From: Actinomycetota bacterium
GTDB taxonomy: Bacteria; Actinomycetota; Aquicultoria; Aquicultorales; Aquicultoraceae
Length of the DNA: 64,000 nucleotides
Reading direction: 5' to 3'
Assembly: GCA_018333515.1 (NCBI GenBank)
Contig: JAGXSZ010000040.1
Span: 40,390 to 104,389 of the forward strand
Below are positions 6,936 to 13,942 of the stretch, one piece after another; positions within the stretch are counted from its first letter, which is position 1; each line of letters starts with the position of its first letter. The notes beneath the pieces were generated by a model that saw nothing but the letters and a program-made list of their open reading frames with translations, was not told the origin of the DNA and ran no database searches. A program made the position numbers and the translations under genes.

Positions 6936-7032
6936 AACGAAGATCAAATACCGGACAACTGTAGTACTAAGAGCTGTACGTGGATGGCGAGAGCGATTAC
7001 AGCGCCTCTGCCTGCATTAAACTGAGATGAAG

Positions 7033-7097
7033 AGCTTGCCGAACAAGACGCTCCAACGGATGGCAATTCCGCCGTGCTCCATCGTTGTCGGCAAGCT
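7033..7097 (+). promoter_or_regulatory. Leader stem-loop before the permease gene
   Basis: AGCTTGCCGA (7033-7042) pairs with TCGGCAAGCT (7088-7097). An inner CAACGGATGG can partly pair with CCATCGTTG. The structure ends 28 bases before the permease start. It may be an attenuator or leader, but no known riboswitch signature is seen. Confidence 0.35.
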
Positions 7098-7125
7098 TGG
7101 ACGTCATGCGTTTTAAGGAAATACG

Positions 7126-8115
7126 GTGTCAAGAGAACAACTGGAAGAAAATCAGATCCGGCTATATGTTGTTGCCTTGACTATCGGTGCGGGGCTGGGG
7201 TTGTGGCGCCCGACTTTAGGCGCGAGCCTGGAGTTTATGGTCTCTCCGGTGCTTGCGGTTTTGCTTTACGGAATGTTTGTCCAGATTCCATTCCTTAAGC
7301 TCCGCGAAGCGTTTGCTAACCGCCGGTTTACCGCGGCGCTGCTTATGGTCAATTTTATCGTCGTTCCTGTGTTGGTCTGGTTGTTGTCACGTTTTTTGCC
7401 CGAACATCCGCCGCTGTTACTCGGGGTATATCTTGTTTTGCTCACCCCTTGCATCGACTACGTCATCGTCTTTACGCACCTCGGTCGCGGAAATGCACGG
7501 CTCGTTCTTGCCTCCACGCCTTTGCTGCTTCTCGCACAGATACTCCTTCTCCCCGTGTATCTGTGGCTTTTCATGGGCGAGCAGGCCGCACAGGTCATGA
7601 GTGCCGGCCCGTTCTTGGAAGCGTTTCTCGTACTCATCGTTTTGCCGCTGGGGTTCGCCCTGATGAGCGAGTTCTGGGCTAAGCGCCAACGTATAGGCGC
7701 AGTATGGCTTGAGAGAACCGCTTGGCTACCGGTGCCGTTCATGGCGCTCACTCTGTTTCTCGTTGTTGTGTCCCAAATCGCCGGAATCGAAGAATATCTC
7801 CCGCTGGTGAGCCAAGCCGTACCGATCTATGTTGCCTTCATGGTCATAATGCCGTTTCTCGCGCGCCTGACGGCGCGTCTATTTCGCTTGAATACGCGGG
7901 CTGGAAGGGCGCTGATCTTCAGCGCGGGGACACGCAATTCGCTGGTGGTGCTTCCGCTAGCGCTGGCCTTGCCGGACGCTTGGATTTTGGCGTCTGCCGT
8001 AATTGTCACCCAAACGCTGGTCGAACTGGTCGGCGAGTTGGTATATATACGCTTGGTGCCTTCGGTTATCTTCCGTGAGTCGACGGAGTGCGGCCCGTCT
8101 TCGACGGATGACTGA
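7126..8115 (+). CDS. ACR3/bile-acid:sodium symporter-like permease, probable arsenite exporter
   Basis: A 329-residue integral membrane protein with about ten hydrophobic segments, of the SBF/ACR3 superfamily. The part VLLTPCIDYVIVFTHLGRG (near residues 105-123) contains the conserved cysteine region found in arsenic-resistance members of the family, and GTRNSLVVLPLALALP (near 270-285) matches a later conserved helix. ACR3 proteins export arsenite using the proton-motive force. No arsR or arsC lies beside it, so the substrate is inferred. The GTG start at 7126 is preceded by AAGGAA. A palindromic leader lies upstream. Confidence 0.72.
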   Translation: MSREQLEENQIRLYVVALTIGAGLGLWRPTLGASLEFMVSPVLAVLLYGMFVQIPFLKLREAFANRRFTAALLMVNFIVVPVLVWLLSRFLPEHPPLLLGVYLVLLTPCIDYVIVFTHLGRGNARLVLASTPLLLLAQILLLPVYLWLFMGEQAAQVMSAGPFLEAFLVLIVLPLGFALMSEFWAKRQRIGAVWLERTAWLPVPFMALTLFLVVVSQIAGIEEYLPLVSQAVPIYVAFMVIMPFLARLTARLFRLNTRAGRALIFSAGTRNSLVVLPLALALPDAWILASAVIVTQTLVELVGELVYIRLVPSVIFRESTECGPSSTDD

Positions 8116-8150
8116 GCTACGCATAACAATCGTTTGCGCGATCGCAGTCG

Positions 8151-8432
8151 CTACGCAGGCTCCTGGTCGGTCTTATCTTCTATTTTAACTACATCGACCT
8201 TCTTGGGTTTTGGCGCGGTCGGGATGAAATATTGTTGCGGGCTTTCAGGGGATTTAAAGAATTCCTCTGGGCTGTAGGCGCGATATTTCTTGCCGTTTTG
8301 GTCGGCGATTCTCACGGTTACTCCTTCCTGTAGGGTATTTGCCTGTTTTCGGAGCGCTTCTGTCGTTTGCGATAGCCATACCGCAACGAGTGTCGACTCT
8401 CCGTAATAAAAAAGATATGACCACTCTTTCAC
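8151..8432 (-). CDS. Small hypothetical protein
   Basis: A 93-residue protein with no recognised domain. The first half is hydrophobic-aromatic (EWSYLFYYGESTLVAVWL) but too broken for a confident membrane helix. The second half is charged and proline-rich (SPEEFFKSPESPQQYF, PTAPKPKKVD). It converges with the permease gene, leaving 35 bases between the stops. Codon use looks like that of its chromosomal neighbours. The function is unknown. Confidence 0.5.
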   Translation of the reverse strand: MKEWSYLFYYGESTLVAVWLSQTTEALRKQANTLQEGVTVRIADQNGKKYRAYSPEEFFKSPESPQQYFIPTAPKPKKVDVVKIEDKTDQEPA

Positions 8433-8609
8433 AGGAGCTTCATATCCTCATAATTAAACAACAAAGCAATCTCAATGAATTAATTATATCACACTAACGC
8501 CAAAATGCCGCATTCAAGCAAAACACTCTTCGGCCATGAGCCAACCTCTATGACTACTCTCGGAACAAGACCGAATTGTTTGCTGTGCCCGGCGAGACAA
8601 ACGGCAATA

Positions 8610-8641
8610 AAAAAGACCCGCTATACATAGCAGGTCTTTTT
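8610..8641 (-). terminator. Intrinsic terminator of the first csp gene
   Basis: AAAAAGACC and GGTCTTTTT form the outer stem, with GCTAT/ATAGC inside. It lies 15 bases after the csp stop on the minus strand, and a near-identical terminator follows the second csp gene. Confidence 0.85.
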
Positions 8642-8655
8642 AAGTTGAAACTAGA

Positions 8656-8862
8656 TTAGCCAACAACGGTTACGTTGCTTGCGCGAGCGCCTTTAGCCTC
8701 CATTTGAACCTCAAACTCGACTACCGCGCCCTCGGCGAGTGTCTTGAAACCGTCGCCGCCGATTGCTGAGTGATGTACAAAGACATCCGGTCCGCCGTCT
8801 TCCTGGCTGATAAAACCAAAACCTTTGCCGTCATCGAACCACTTTACTGTACCTTTTGACAA
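8656..8862 (-). CDS. CspA-family cold shock protein (copy 1)
   Basis: A single-domain OB-fold protein of about 68 residues with RNP1 (KGFGFIS) and RNP2 (VFVHHSAI) motifs. These bind single-stranded RNA and DNA and melt mRNA structure in the cold. The frame can be read from a GTG at 8871, but that codon overlaps the AGGAGGTG ribosome-binding site. The TTG at 8862 has ideal spacing of eight bases and gives the family N-terminus MSKGTVKWF. The second copy has the same arrangement. It is controlled by a 138-nt leader shared with copy 2. Confidence 0.93.
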   Translation of the reverse strand: MSKGTVKWFDDGKGFGFISQEDGGPDVFVHHSAIGGDGFKTLAEGAVVEFEVQMEAKGARASNVTVVG

Positions 8863-9035
8863 AATTGTCACCTCCTAGCGTCGCTAAACTTGAGCTTATG
8901 ACGCTAGGTTAATGAGGTACTTAAAAAGTTTACGACACCGACCATAAAAATAAGAACCCGTCTAACAACGAGTCCCCATTTACGAATTCACGTCTTAGCT
9001 TTCATTATTATCGGTCATATTGCGCGATTTGTAAA
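8863..9035 (-). promoter_or_regulatory. csp leader 1: promoter, 138-nt 5' UTR and SD-touching hairpin
   Basis: On the minus strand TTTACA (9030-9035) and GATAAT (9007-9012) are 17 bases apart, placing the transcript start near 9000, 138 bases before the TTG. The leader ends in a hairpin: CCTAGCGTC pairs with GACGCTAGG (8874-8908). The 3' arm runs into the Shine-Dalgarno sequence AGGAGG, so the stem can hide its first bases. The same promoter, length, middle block (ATTTTTATGGTC) and hairpin recur before csp copy 2. A temperature-responsive leader like that of cspA mRNA is inferred. Confidence 0.75.
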
Positions 9036-9120
9036 GGCTTTAGGATAAACATTATAACTTAGCAGGCATGATAGGCGAAACCCGCTAAGACATTCGACTA
9101 AATCCAGGTCTGACCCCGAT

Positions 9121-9624
9121 CTAAGGCCCGACTCCATATGTCCAGCTCGCTATTCCTCCATCGAGTTCATATACTTCGGAAAAGCCATTGTCGGTCAATA
9201 ATTTAGCCGCGTCCTTGCTCCATTTTCCGGCATCGTCATAGAGCAGAACCGGTTTTGTTTTGTCGAGTTCTCCGAAGCGCGTCGCCAACTCGCCTTGCGG
9301 TAAAAGTTTTGCGCCTAGTATGTGTTTGTTCCCATACAGGTAAGAACTTCTCAAGTCTACGATTTGAACGGCGGGATTGCCACTGATAAGTGCCGACGCA
9401 TCGGATGCGCTGATATTTTTCCAGGGAGGCGGCGCCGTTGGTTGAGTAGTTTGGACCGTCGGCGGAGTCTCCGGCGGAGCTTGTGGTGCCGCCGGTGCTT
9501 GTTCGTTTTTCGCTGCGGTAATACCCAAGTCTTCGTCGGTAACCTGGCCCGCGGAACACCCAAACGCCAGGGATACGGATGCGATGAGAAGGGCGATAGC
9601 TAAGTACTTTCTCAAATGGGGCAA
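9121..9624 (-). CDS. Lipoprotein with a rhodanese-like domain lacking the active cysteine
   Basis: An N-terminal signal peptide ends in a lipobox (SLAFGC). A proline- and alanine-rich linker follows to about residue 70, then a rhodanese fold (IVDLRSSYLYGNKHILGAKL, later LYDDAGKWS and GFSEVYELDGGI). Catalytic rhodaneses have a cysteine opening the loop after the central strand. Here the loop reads DDAGKW, so sulfurtransferase activity is unlikely. A structural or binding role outside the membrane is inferred. The TTG at 9624 has AAGGAGG six bases upstream. The TTG at 9630 abuts the ribosome-binding site. Confidence 0.8.
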   Translation of the reverse strand: MPHLRKYLAIALLIASVSLAFGCSAGQVTDEDLGITAAKNEQAPAAPQAPPETPPTVQTTQPTAPPPWKNISASDASALISGNPAVQIVDLRSSYLYGNKHILGAKLLPQGELATRFGELDKTKPVLLYDDAGKWSKDAAKLLTDNGFSEVYELDGGIASWTYGVGP

Positions 9625-9742
9625 GTTCAACCTCCTTAGAGTGGTCGCAGGCGATGAGGCGCTTGGCGCCGGCCGCTAGCGATGACTAAAATTCTATCGT
9701 ATTATACCATGACTTATTGTGGAGGCTCTACCCAAACCGGAA

Positions 9743-11566
9743 CTACTTCTTAGCTTTCTTGCGGGCGTTCTCATCGAGCAGCTTTTTTCTAATGCGGATT
9801 GCTTTCGGCGAGACCTCGACCAGCTCATCATCTTCGATGAATTCAAGAGCCTGCTCCAACGTCATCTCTTTATGCGGGGGCAGGCGCAGCGCATCGTCAC
9901 TGCCCGAGGCCCGCATGTTGGTCAATTTCTTCTCTTTGACAGCGTTGACCGTAAGATCGACACCCTTATTATTTTCGCCGATAATCATACCCTCGTATAC
10001 CTCGGTGTTGGGCGGTATGAAGAACCGCCCTCTATCCTGAAGCCCGCTCAAGGCATAGCGCACCGCCTTGCCTTGAGCGTGACAGACCAAGACGCCTTTC
10101 TCACGCTTGGGTATCTCGCCCTTGAAGAACTCGTATTCGTAGAAGTTGCTGTAGAGCGTCCCTGTTCCGCGTGTCATCGTCAGGAACTCGCTTCTGAAGC
10201 CGATGAGCGAGCGTGACGGTATGGTAAACTCCATCTGCACACTGCCCGAATCGGTTTCGACAAAGTTTTTCATCTCGGCTTTGCGTTTGCCCATCTCCTC
10301 GATGACATAGCCGTGATAATCTTTATCGACATCGATAACGAGCATCTCGATGGGCTCGAGAACCTTCCCGTCGATCTCCTTAAAGATGACCTTTGGTTTC
10401 GATACTTCGAGTTCATACCCTTCGCGGCGCATCGTCTCGACGAGGATTGAGAGGTGGAGTTCGCCTCGTCCCGATACTTTAATCATCTCTTCGCCTTCGA
10501 CGTCCTCCACGCGCAAGCCCACATTGATTCTCGCCTCTCTGTGGAGGCGCTCGCGAATATGGCGGCTGGTAAGGAATTTACCGCCGTCCATTCCGACAAA
10601 GGGGCTGGTATTCGGTCCAACCATAACCGATATCGTCGGTTCGTCGATATTGACGAAGGGAAGTGCTTTGGGCGACTCGAACGAGGCGATGGTCTCGCCG
10701 ACGTTAATATTTTCCAAACCGGCGACACATGCGATATCTCCCGCACTCGCAAAATCGACGGCGACTCTTTTCATGCCTTGATACGCGAAGAGGCCGCTGA
10801 CCTTGCCCGCCCGCCTGGTGCCGTCCCGGCGCATCAGATAGACTTGGTCGGAGACGCGTACTTCGCCGTGGACGATGCGCCCGAGACCGAGCCCTCCGAT
10901 GTAGTTGTCGTAGTCGAGCATGGTGATTAGCATCTGCAACGGTCTCCCCACATCCGCGGCAGGGGGGAGAACGCGGTGTATGATGGTCTCGAAGAGCGGC
11001 TTTAGGCTATCGCTCTCTTCTTCCATCTCGTACCACGCGATACCGTCTTTTGCCGAGCAATAGACGACCGCGAAATCGAGCTGCTCATCGGAGGCATTGA
11101 GGTCGCAAAAGAGGTCGAAGGCCTCGTCGACGACGGCATGCGAGCGAGCATCCGGCCTGTCGACCTTGTTTATGACCAAAATCGGCTTCAGGTGAAGGTC
11201 GAGGGCCTTTCTTAAAACGAACTTTGTCTGAGGCATCGGCCCTTCGAATGCGTCGACCAGGAGGAGCACTCCATCGACCGTTTGCAGGATGCGCTCGACC
11301 TCGGAGCCGAAATCGCTGTGCCCGGGCGTATCGACGATATTAATCTTGATGTCTTTATAGTTGATCGATGCGTTCTTGGAAAATATGGTGATGCCGCGTT
11401 CGCGCTCCAGGTCGTTGGAGTCCATAACGCGCTCGTTTACCTCTTCGTTTTGGCGAAAAACACCGGTTTGACGGAGCATGGCATCGACGAGCGTGGTTTT
11501 ACCGTGGTCGACATGTGCGATTATCGCGATATTTCTGATGTCTTTTCTTCTTGCCTGGTGTGACAT
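9743..11566 (-). CDS. typA: Translational GTPase TypA/BipA
   Basis: All GTPase motifs are present near the N-terminus: G1 [11 protein letters not shown]3 [10 protein letters not shown]4 NKVDRPDA and G5 CSAKDG. The EF-G-like domains II, III and V follow, with the BipA-specific C-terminal domain containing [16 protein letters not shown] and an end rich in lysine. At about 607 residues it has the usual family length. TypA binds the ribosome under stress and helps assembly of the large subunit at low temperature, so its place between two cold shock genes may be meaningful. The ATG at 11566, preceded by AAGAGG, gives the canonical N-terminus. The longer frame to 11614 is not needed. Confidence 0.96.
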   Translation of the reverse strand: MSHQARRKDIRNIAIIAHVDHGKTTLVDAMLRQTGVFRQNEEVNERVMDSNDLERERGITIFSKNASINYKDIKINIVDTPGHSDFGSEVERILQTVDGVLLLVDAFEGPMPQTKFVLRKALDLHLKPILVINKVDRPDARSHAVVDEAFDLFCDLNASDEQLDFAVVYCSAKDGIAWYEMEEESDSLKPLFETIIHRVLPPAADVGRPLQMLITMLDYDNYIGGLGLGRIVHGEVRVSDQVYLMRRDGTRRAGKVSGLFAYQGMKRVAVDFASAGDIACVAGLENINVGETIASFESPKALPFVNIDEPTISVMVGPNTSPFVGMDGGKFLTSRHIRERLHREARINVGLRVEDVEGEEMIKVSGRGELHLSILVETMRREGYELEVSKPKVIFKEIDGKVLEPIEMLVIDVDKDYHGYVIEEMGKRKAEMKNFVETDSGSVQMEFTIPSRSLIGFRSEFLTMTRGTGTLYSNFYEYEFFKGEIPKREKGVLVCHAQGKAVRYALSGLQDRGRFFIPPNTEVYEGMIIGENNKGVDLTVNAVKEKKLTNMRASGSDDALRLPPHKEMTLEQALEFIEDDELVEVSPKAIRIRKKLLDENARKKAKK

Positions 11567-11680
11567 TCTTTCAACCTCTTTACCTGTTGTTACCGATTTC
11601 CACAACCTTGCCAATATACCACATATTTAAGGGCTTAGAAGCACTATCGGTGCGCCAATATTATCTTAAAGCCCCCACAT

Positions 11681-11714
11681 AAAAAAGACCTGCCATCTCT
11701 AGCAGGTCTTTTTT
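11681..11714 (-). terminator. Intrinsic terminator of the second csp gene
   Basis: AAAAAAGACCTGC pairs with GCAGGTCTTTTTT. It starts 13 bases after the csp stop and is closely similar to the terminator of csp copy 1. Confidence 0.9.
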
Positions 11715-11727
11715 AAATTCTTGCTGA

Positions 11728-11934
11728 TTACTTTACAAGGGTGACGTTTGATGCGCGAGCGCCTTTGGGGTCCATCTCGACCTCAAACTCAACCGCCGCA
11801 CCCTCGGCCAGAGTCTTAAATCCCTCCGCGACAATCGCCGAGTGATGTACAAAGACATCCGGGCCACCATTGTCCTGGCTGATGAAACCAAAACCTTTGC
11901 TATCATCAAACCACTTAACAGTACCTGTTGACAA
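11728..11934 (-). CDS. CspA-family cold shock protein (copy 2)
   Basis: A protein of about 68 residues, differing from copy 1 at only a handful of positions. It has RNP1 KGFGFIS and RNP2 VFVHHSAI. As in copy 1, TTG (11934) lies eight bases after AGGAGG while an in-frame GTG overlaps the ribosome-binding site. Two single-domain Csp genes flanking rhodanese and typA, each with its own matching leader and terminator, suggest a segmental duplication. The two proteins probably act redundantly as RNA chaperones. Confidence 0.93.
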   Translation of the reverse strand: MSTGTVKWFDDSKGFGFISQDNGGPDVFVHHSAIVAEGFKTLAEGAAVEFEVEMDPKGARASNVTLVK

Positions 11935-12107
11935 GAATTTCACCTCCTAGCGTCTAAGGGGTTAAGCTTACGACGCTAGGTTAATACGACACCCTAAAAG
12001 AGCTTACGTCATCGACCATAAAAATAGAGACCCGCCCAACAGCGACTCCCTACTTAAAATCACGTCTTAGCTTTATATATTATCGCTCATTTGCCGGTTT
12101 TTGTAAA
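11935..12107 (-). promoter_or_regulatory. csp leader 2: promoter, 138-nt 5' UTR and SD-touching hairpin
   Basis: TTTACA (12102-12107) and GATAAT (12079-12084) are 17 bases apart on the minus strand. The start near 12072 gives a leader of the same length as copy 1. The terminal hairpin CCTAGCGTC/GACGCTAGG (11946-11980) keeps its stem exactly while its loop differs from copy 1. That is the pattern expected if the stem is selected. The AAGCTAAGACGTGA block after the -10 box and the ATTTTTATGGTC block are also shared. Confidence 0.75.
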
Positions 12108-12149
12108 GCATTTTTGGTTTAGCCTGTATTTTAGGCAATTTGTCGTCTG

Positions 12150-13790
12150 TTAAATGGCTAGGTCTTCACCGGTTAGCCGGTGGTCGAACCGGAATGCGTC
12201 CTCGTCCAGGTGCCGGTTGTTGAGGACCGCTATCAACGCGCCGATAACGACGGCGTCGAATTTGGTATCGCTTTCTTTGACCAGCTCAGCGATGGCGGAA
12301 TCTTTCGAACTAGGCTTCCTGTAGGCGCGTGTGGCGGTCATCGCATCGTAGGCGTCCGCTACGGCGATGATCCGGGCGAACAGGGGTATGTCGTCACCGG
12401 TCAAGCCCTCGGGGTATCCCGACCCATCGAGGCGCTCATGATGGTAGAGTACCGCCGGGACGATACTTTCGAGGCTGGCTATGGGCGCTAAGAGCCTGGA
12501 GCCGGTAACCGGATGCTCTTTTACAATATCGAACTCTTCGTCCGTAAGCTGGCCGGGTTTGTTCAATATGTGGGGCGGCACGTTTACCTTACCTACATCA
12601 TGGATGAGCGCCGCCTTATAGAGGAGGTCTATGTCGTCTTGGCCTAAGTCCATCTCGACCGCTATTCTTCGGGAGATCTCAGCGACGCGCTTAGAATGAT
12701 TGTTGGAGTGGTGGTCGACGACGTTAACGAGTTCATTGAGGACAGCGATGCTGTTGAAGCATGCCTGCTCTAGCGTCGCGTACATCCGGCTGTTATCTAT
12801 GGAAAGGCCTAACAAGCTACATGCCGCACGTATCGATTCACTGATCTCGGGCGAGATGGGGACGGTCGACTTCCATCCGATATTGAGGACGCCCACAAGC
12901 TTGTCGTGCGAAGCTATCTTAATCGAAGCGAACGAGCGTACGCCGGTTCTATTAGCGATGTTGCGGCGCTCACCGTTAAACGCCTCAACGCTGGAGAGTA
13001 GGTGGCTGTCGCGGTCGGTTTTTGCGACAAATTCGTTGTTTACCACAACATTTTTTATGAGGTATCTGCTGTCCTCCGGAAGTCCGTAATCGGACGCCAA
13101 GACGAACGCGTCACCTTCTCGCAGGTAGAGTGCGGCAATTCTTATCTCTGGAATACAGGAGAGGCTTTCGATGAATTTTTGCGCCAGCCGCTTCGTCGAT
13201 GGGTTGTCCCTTAGGGATAGAGCCAGATTCGAAAATAAGCCGAGAATCAACTTTCGGCGCGATTGACGCTGTTGTGAGATGTACTTTTCGTCCTCGCCCT
13301 TGAGCAGTCCAATCATGCCTCGCGAGTATTCCAGGCCCACCCTACTTTCGGCTTCAGTCGAAGGCGTGATGTATAAATCGAAAGTGCAGGGTCGCACGGG
13401 CTGGTCCGGGCCGACAATGGTTACGATTTTGCTGTAGCCAAAAGAAAGGAAGCCAAGCCCGCCGACGAGGCCCTTCATCACCGAGCACAGTGCCTCGGAT
13501 CGATATTGCTTAAAGGGACAGTTCTTTACCTTATACCGGATTTGGCTCTTGGTTATGGCGATTGGAATGATGACATAGTCGAAGCTCGAAGTAACCGATG
13601 CTATCGCGTTGATAAACGACGCACCCGACAGCTCGTTCTTCGCCGCGCCCGCGGCCGATTTGACCCGCCAATTCAGTTGTGTCGCAAGCTTAAGTCCCAG
13701 ACTGGAGATGGTGGTTTGGGGAATCAGGGTATCGTCTATGGTCTTTGCCAACTCGCCGGTGATGAGCGTCAATAGTTGCTTGCTGTCCAA
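12150..13790 (-). CDS. GAF and HD-GYP protein, probable c-di-GMP phosphodiesterase
   Basis: The C-terminal part (about residues 345-545) is a full HD-GYP domain: HSKRVAEIS, the metal site HDVGK, then HHERLDGSGYPEGL with the GYP triad, and ADAYDAMTATRAYR. The middle (about 185-340) resembles a GAF sensor. The N-terminal 150 residues contain spaced cysteines (KNCPFKQYRSEALCSVMKG) and resemble metal- or ligand-binding output domains, but I cannot name them. HD-GYP enzymes hydrolyse c-di-GMP to pGpG or GMP. No membrane segment is seen. TTG at 13790 is spaced nine bases from GAGGGAG. The TTG at 13799 is too close. Confidence 0.88.
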   Translation of the reverse strand: MDSKQLLTLITGELAKTIDDTLIPQTTISSLGLKLATQLNWRVKSAAGAAKNELSGASFINAIASVTSSFDYVIIPIAITKSQIRYKVKNCPFKQYRSEALCSVMKGLVGGLGFLSFGYSKIVTIVGPDQPVRPCTFDLYITPSTEAESRVGLEYSRGMIGLLKGEDEKYISQQRQSRRKLILGLFSNLALSLRDNPSTKRLAQKFIESLSCIPEIRIAALYLREGDAFVLASDYGLPEDSRYLIKNVVVNNEFVAKTDRDSHLLSSVEAFNGERRNIANRTGVRSFASIKIASHDKLVGVLNIGWKSTVPISPEISESIRAACSLLGLSIDNSRMYATLEQACFNSIAVLNELVNVVDHHSNNHSKRVAEISRRIAVEMDLGQDDIDLLYKAALIHDVGKVNVPPHILNKPGQLTDEEFDIVKEHPVTGSRLLAPIASLESIVPAVLYHHERLDGSGYPEGLTGDDIPLFARIIAVADAYDAMTATRAYRKPSSKDSAIAELVKESDTKFDAVVIGALIAVLNNRHLDEDAFRFDHRLTGEDLAI

Positions 13791-13942
13791 ATAGTCCAAC
13801 TCCCTCAGCCCTAAGGATGATATAGATATATGATTTAATCGACAAGCGGCACGAAGAGCCTAAGCATTAATGAGTAAAAAGCGAGAACAGACGCGGAATA
13901 ACAAGTGCGCGACTTTCGCGAGCGAGCGTCGGCGCTTACATC

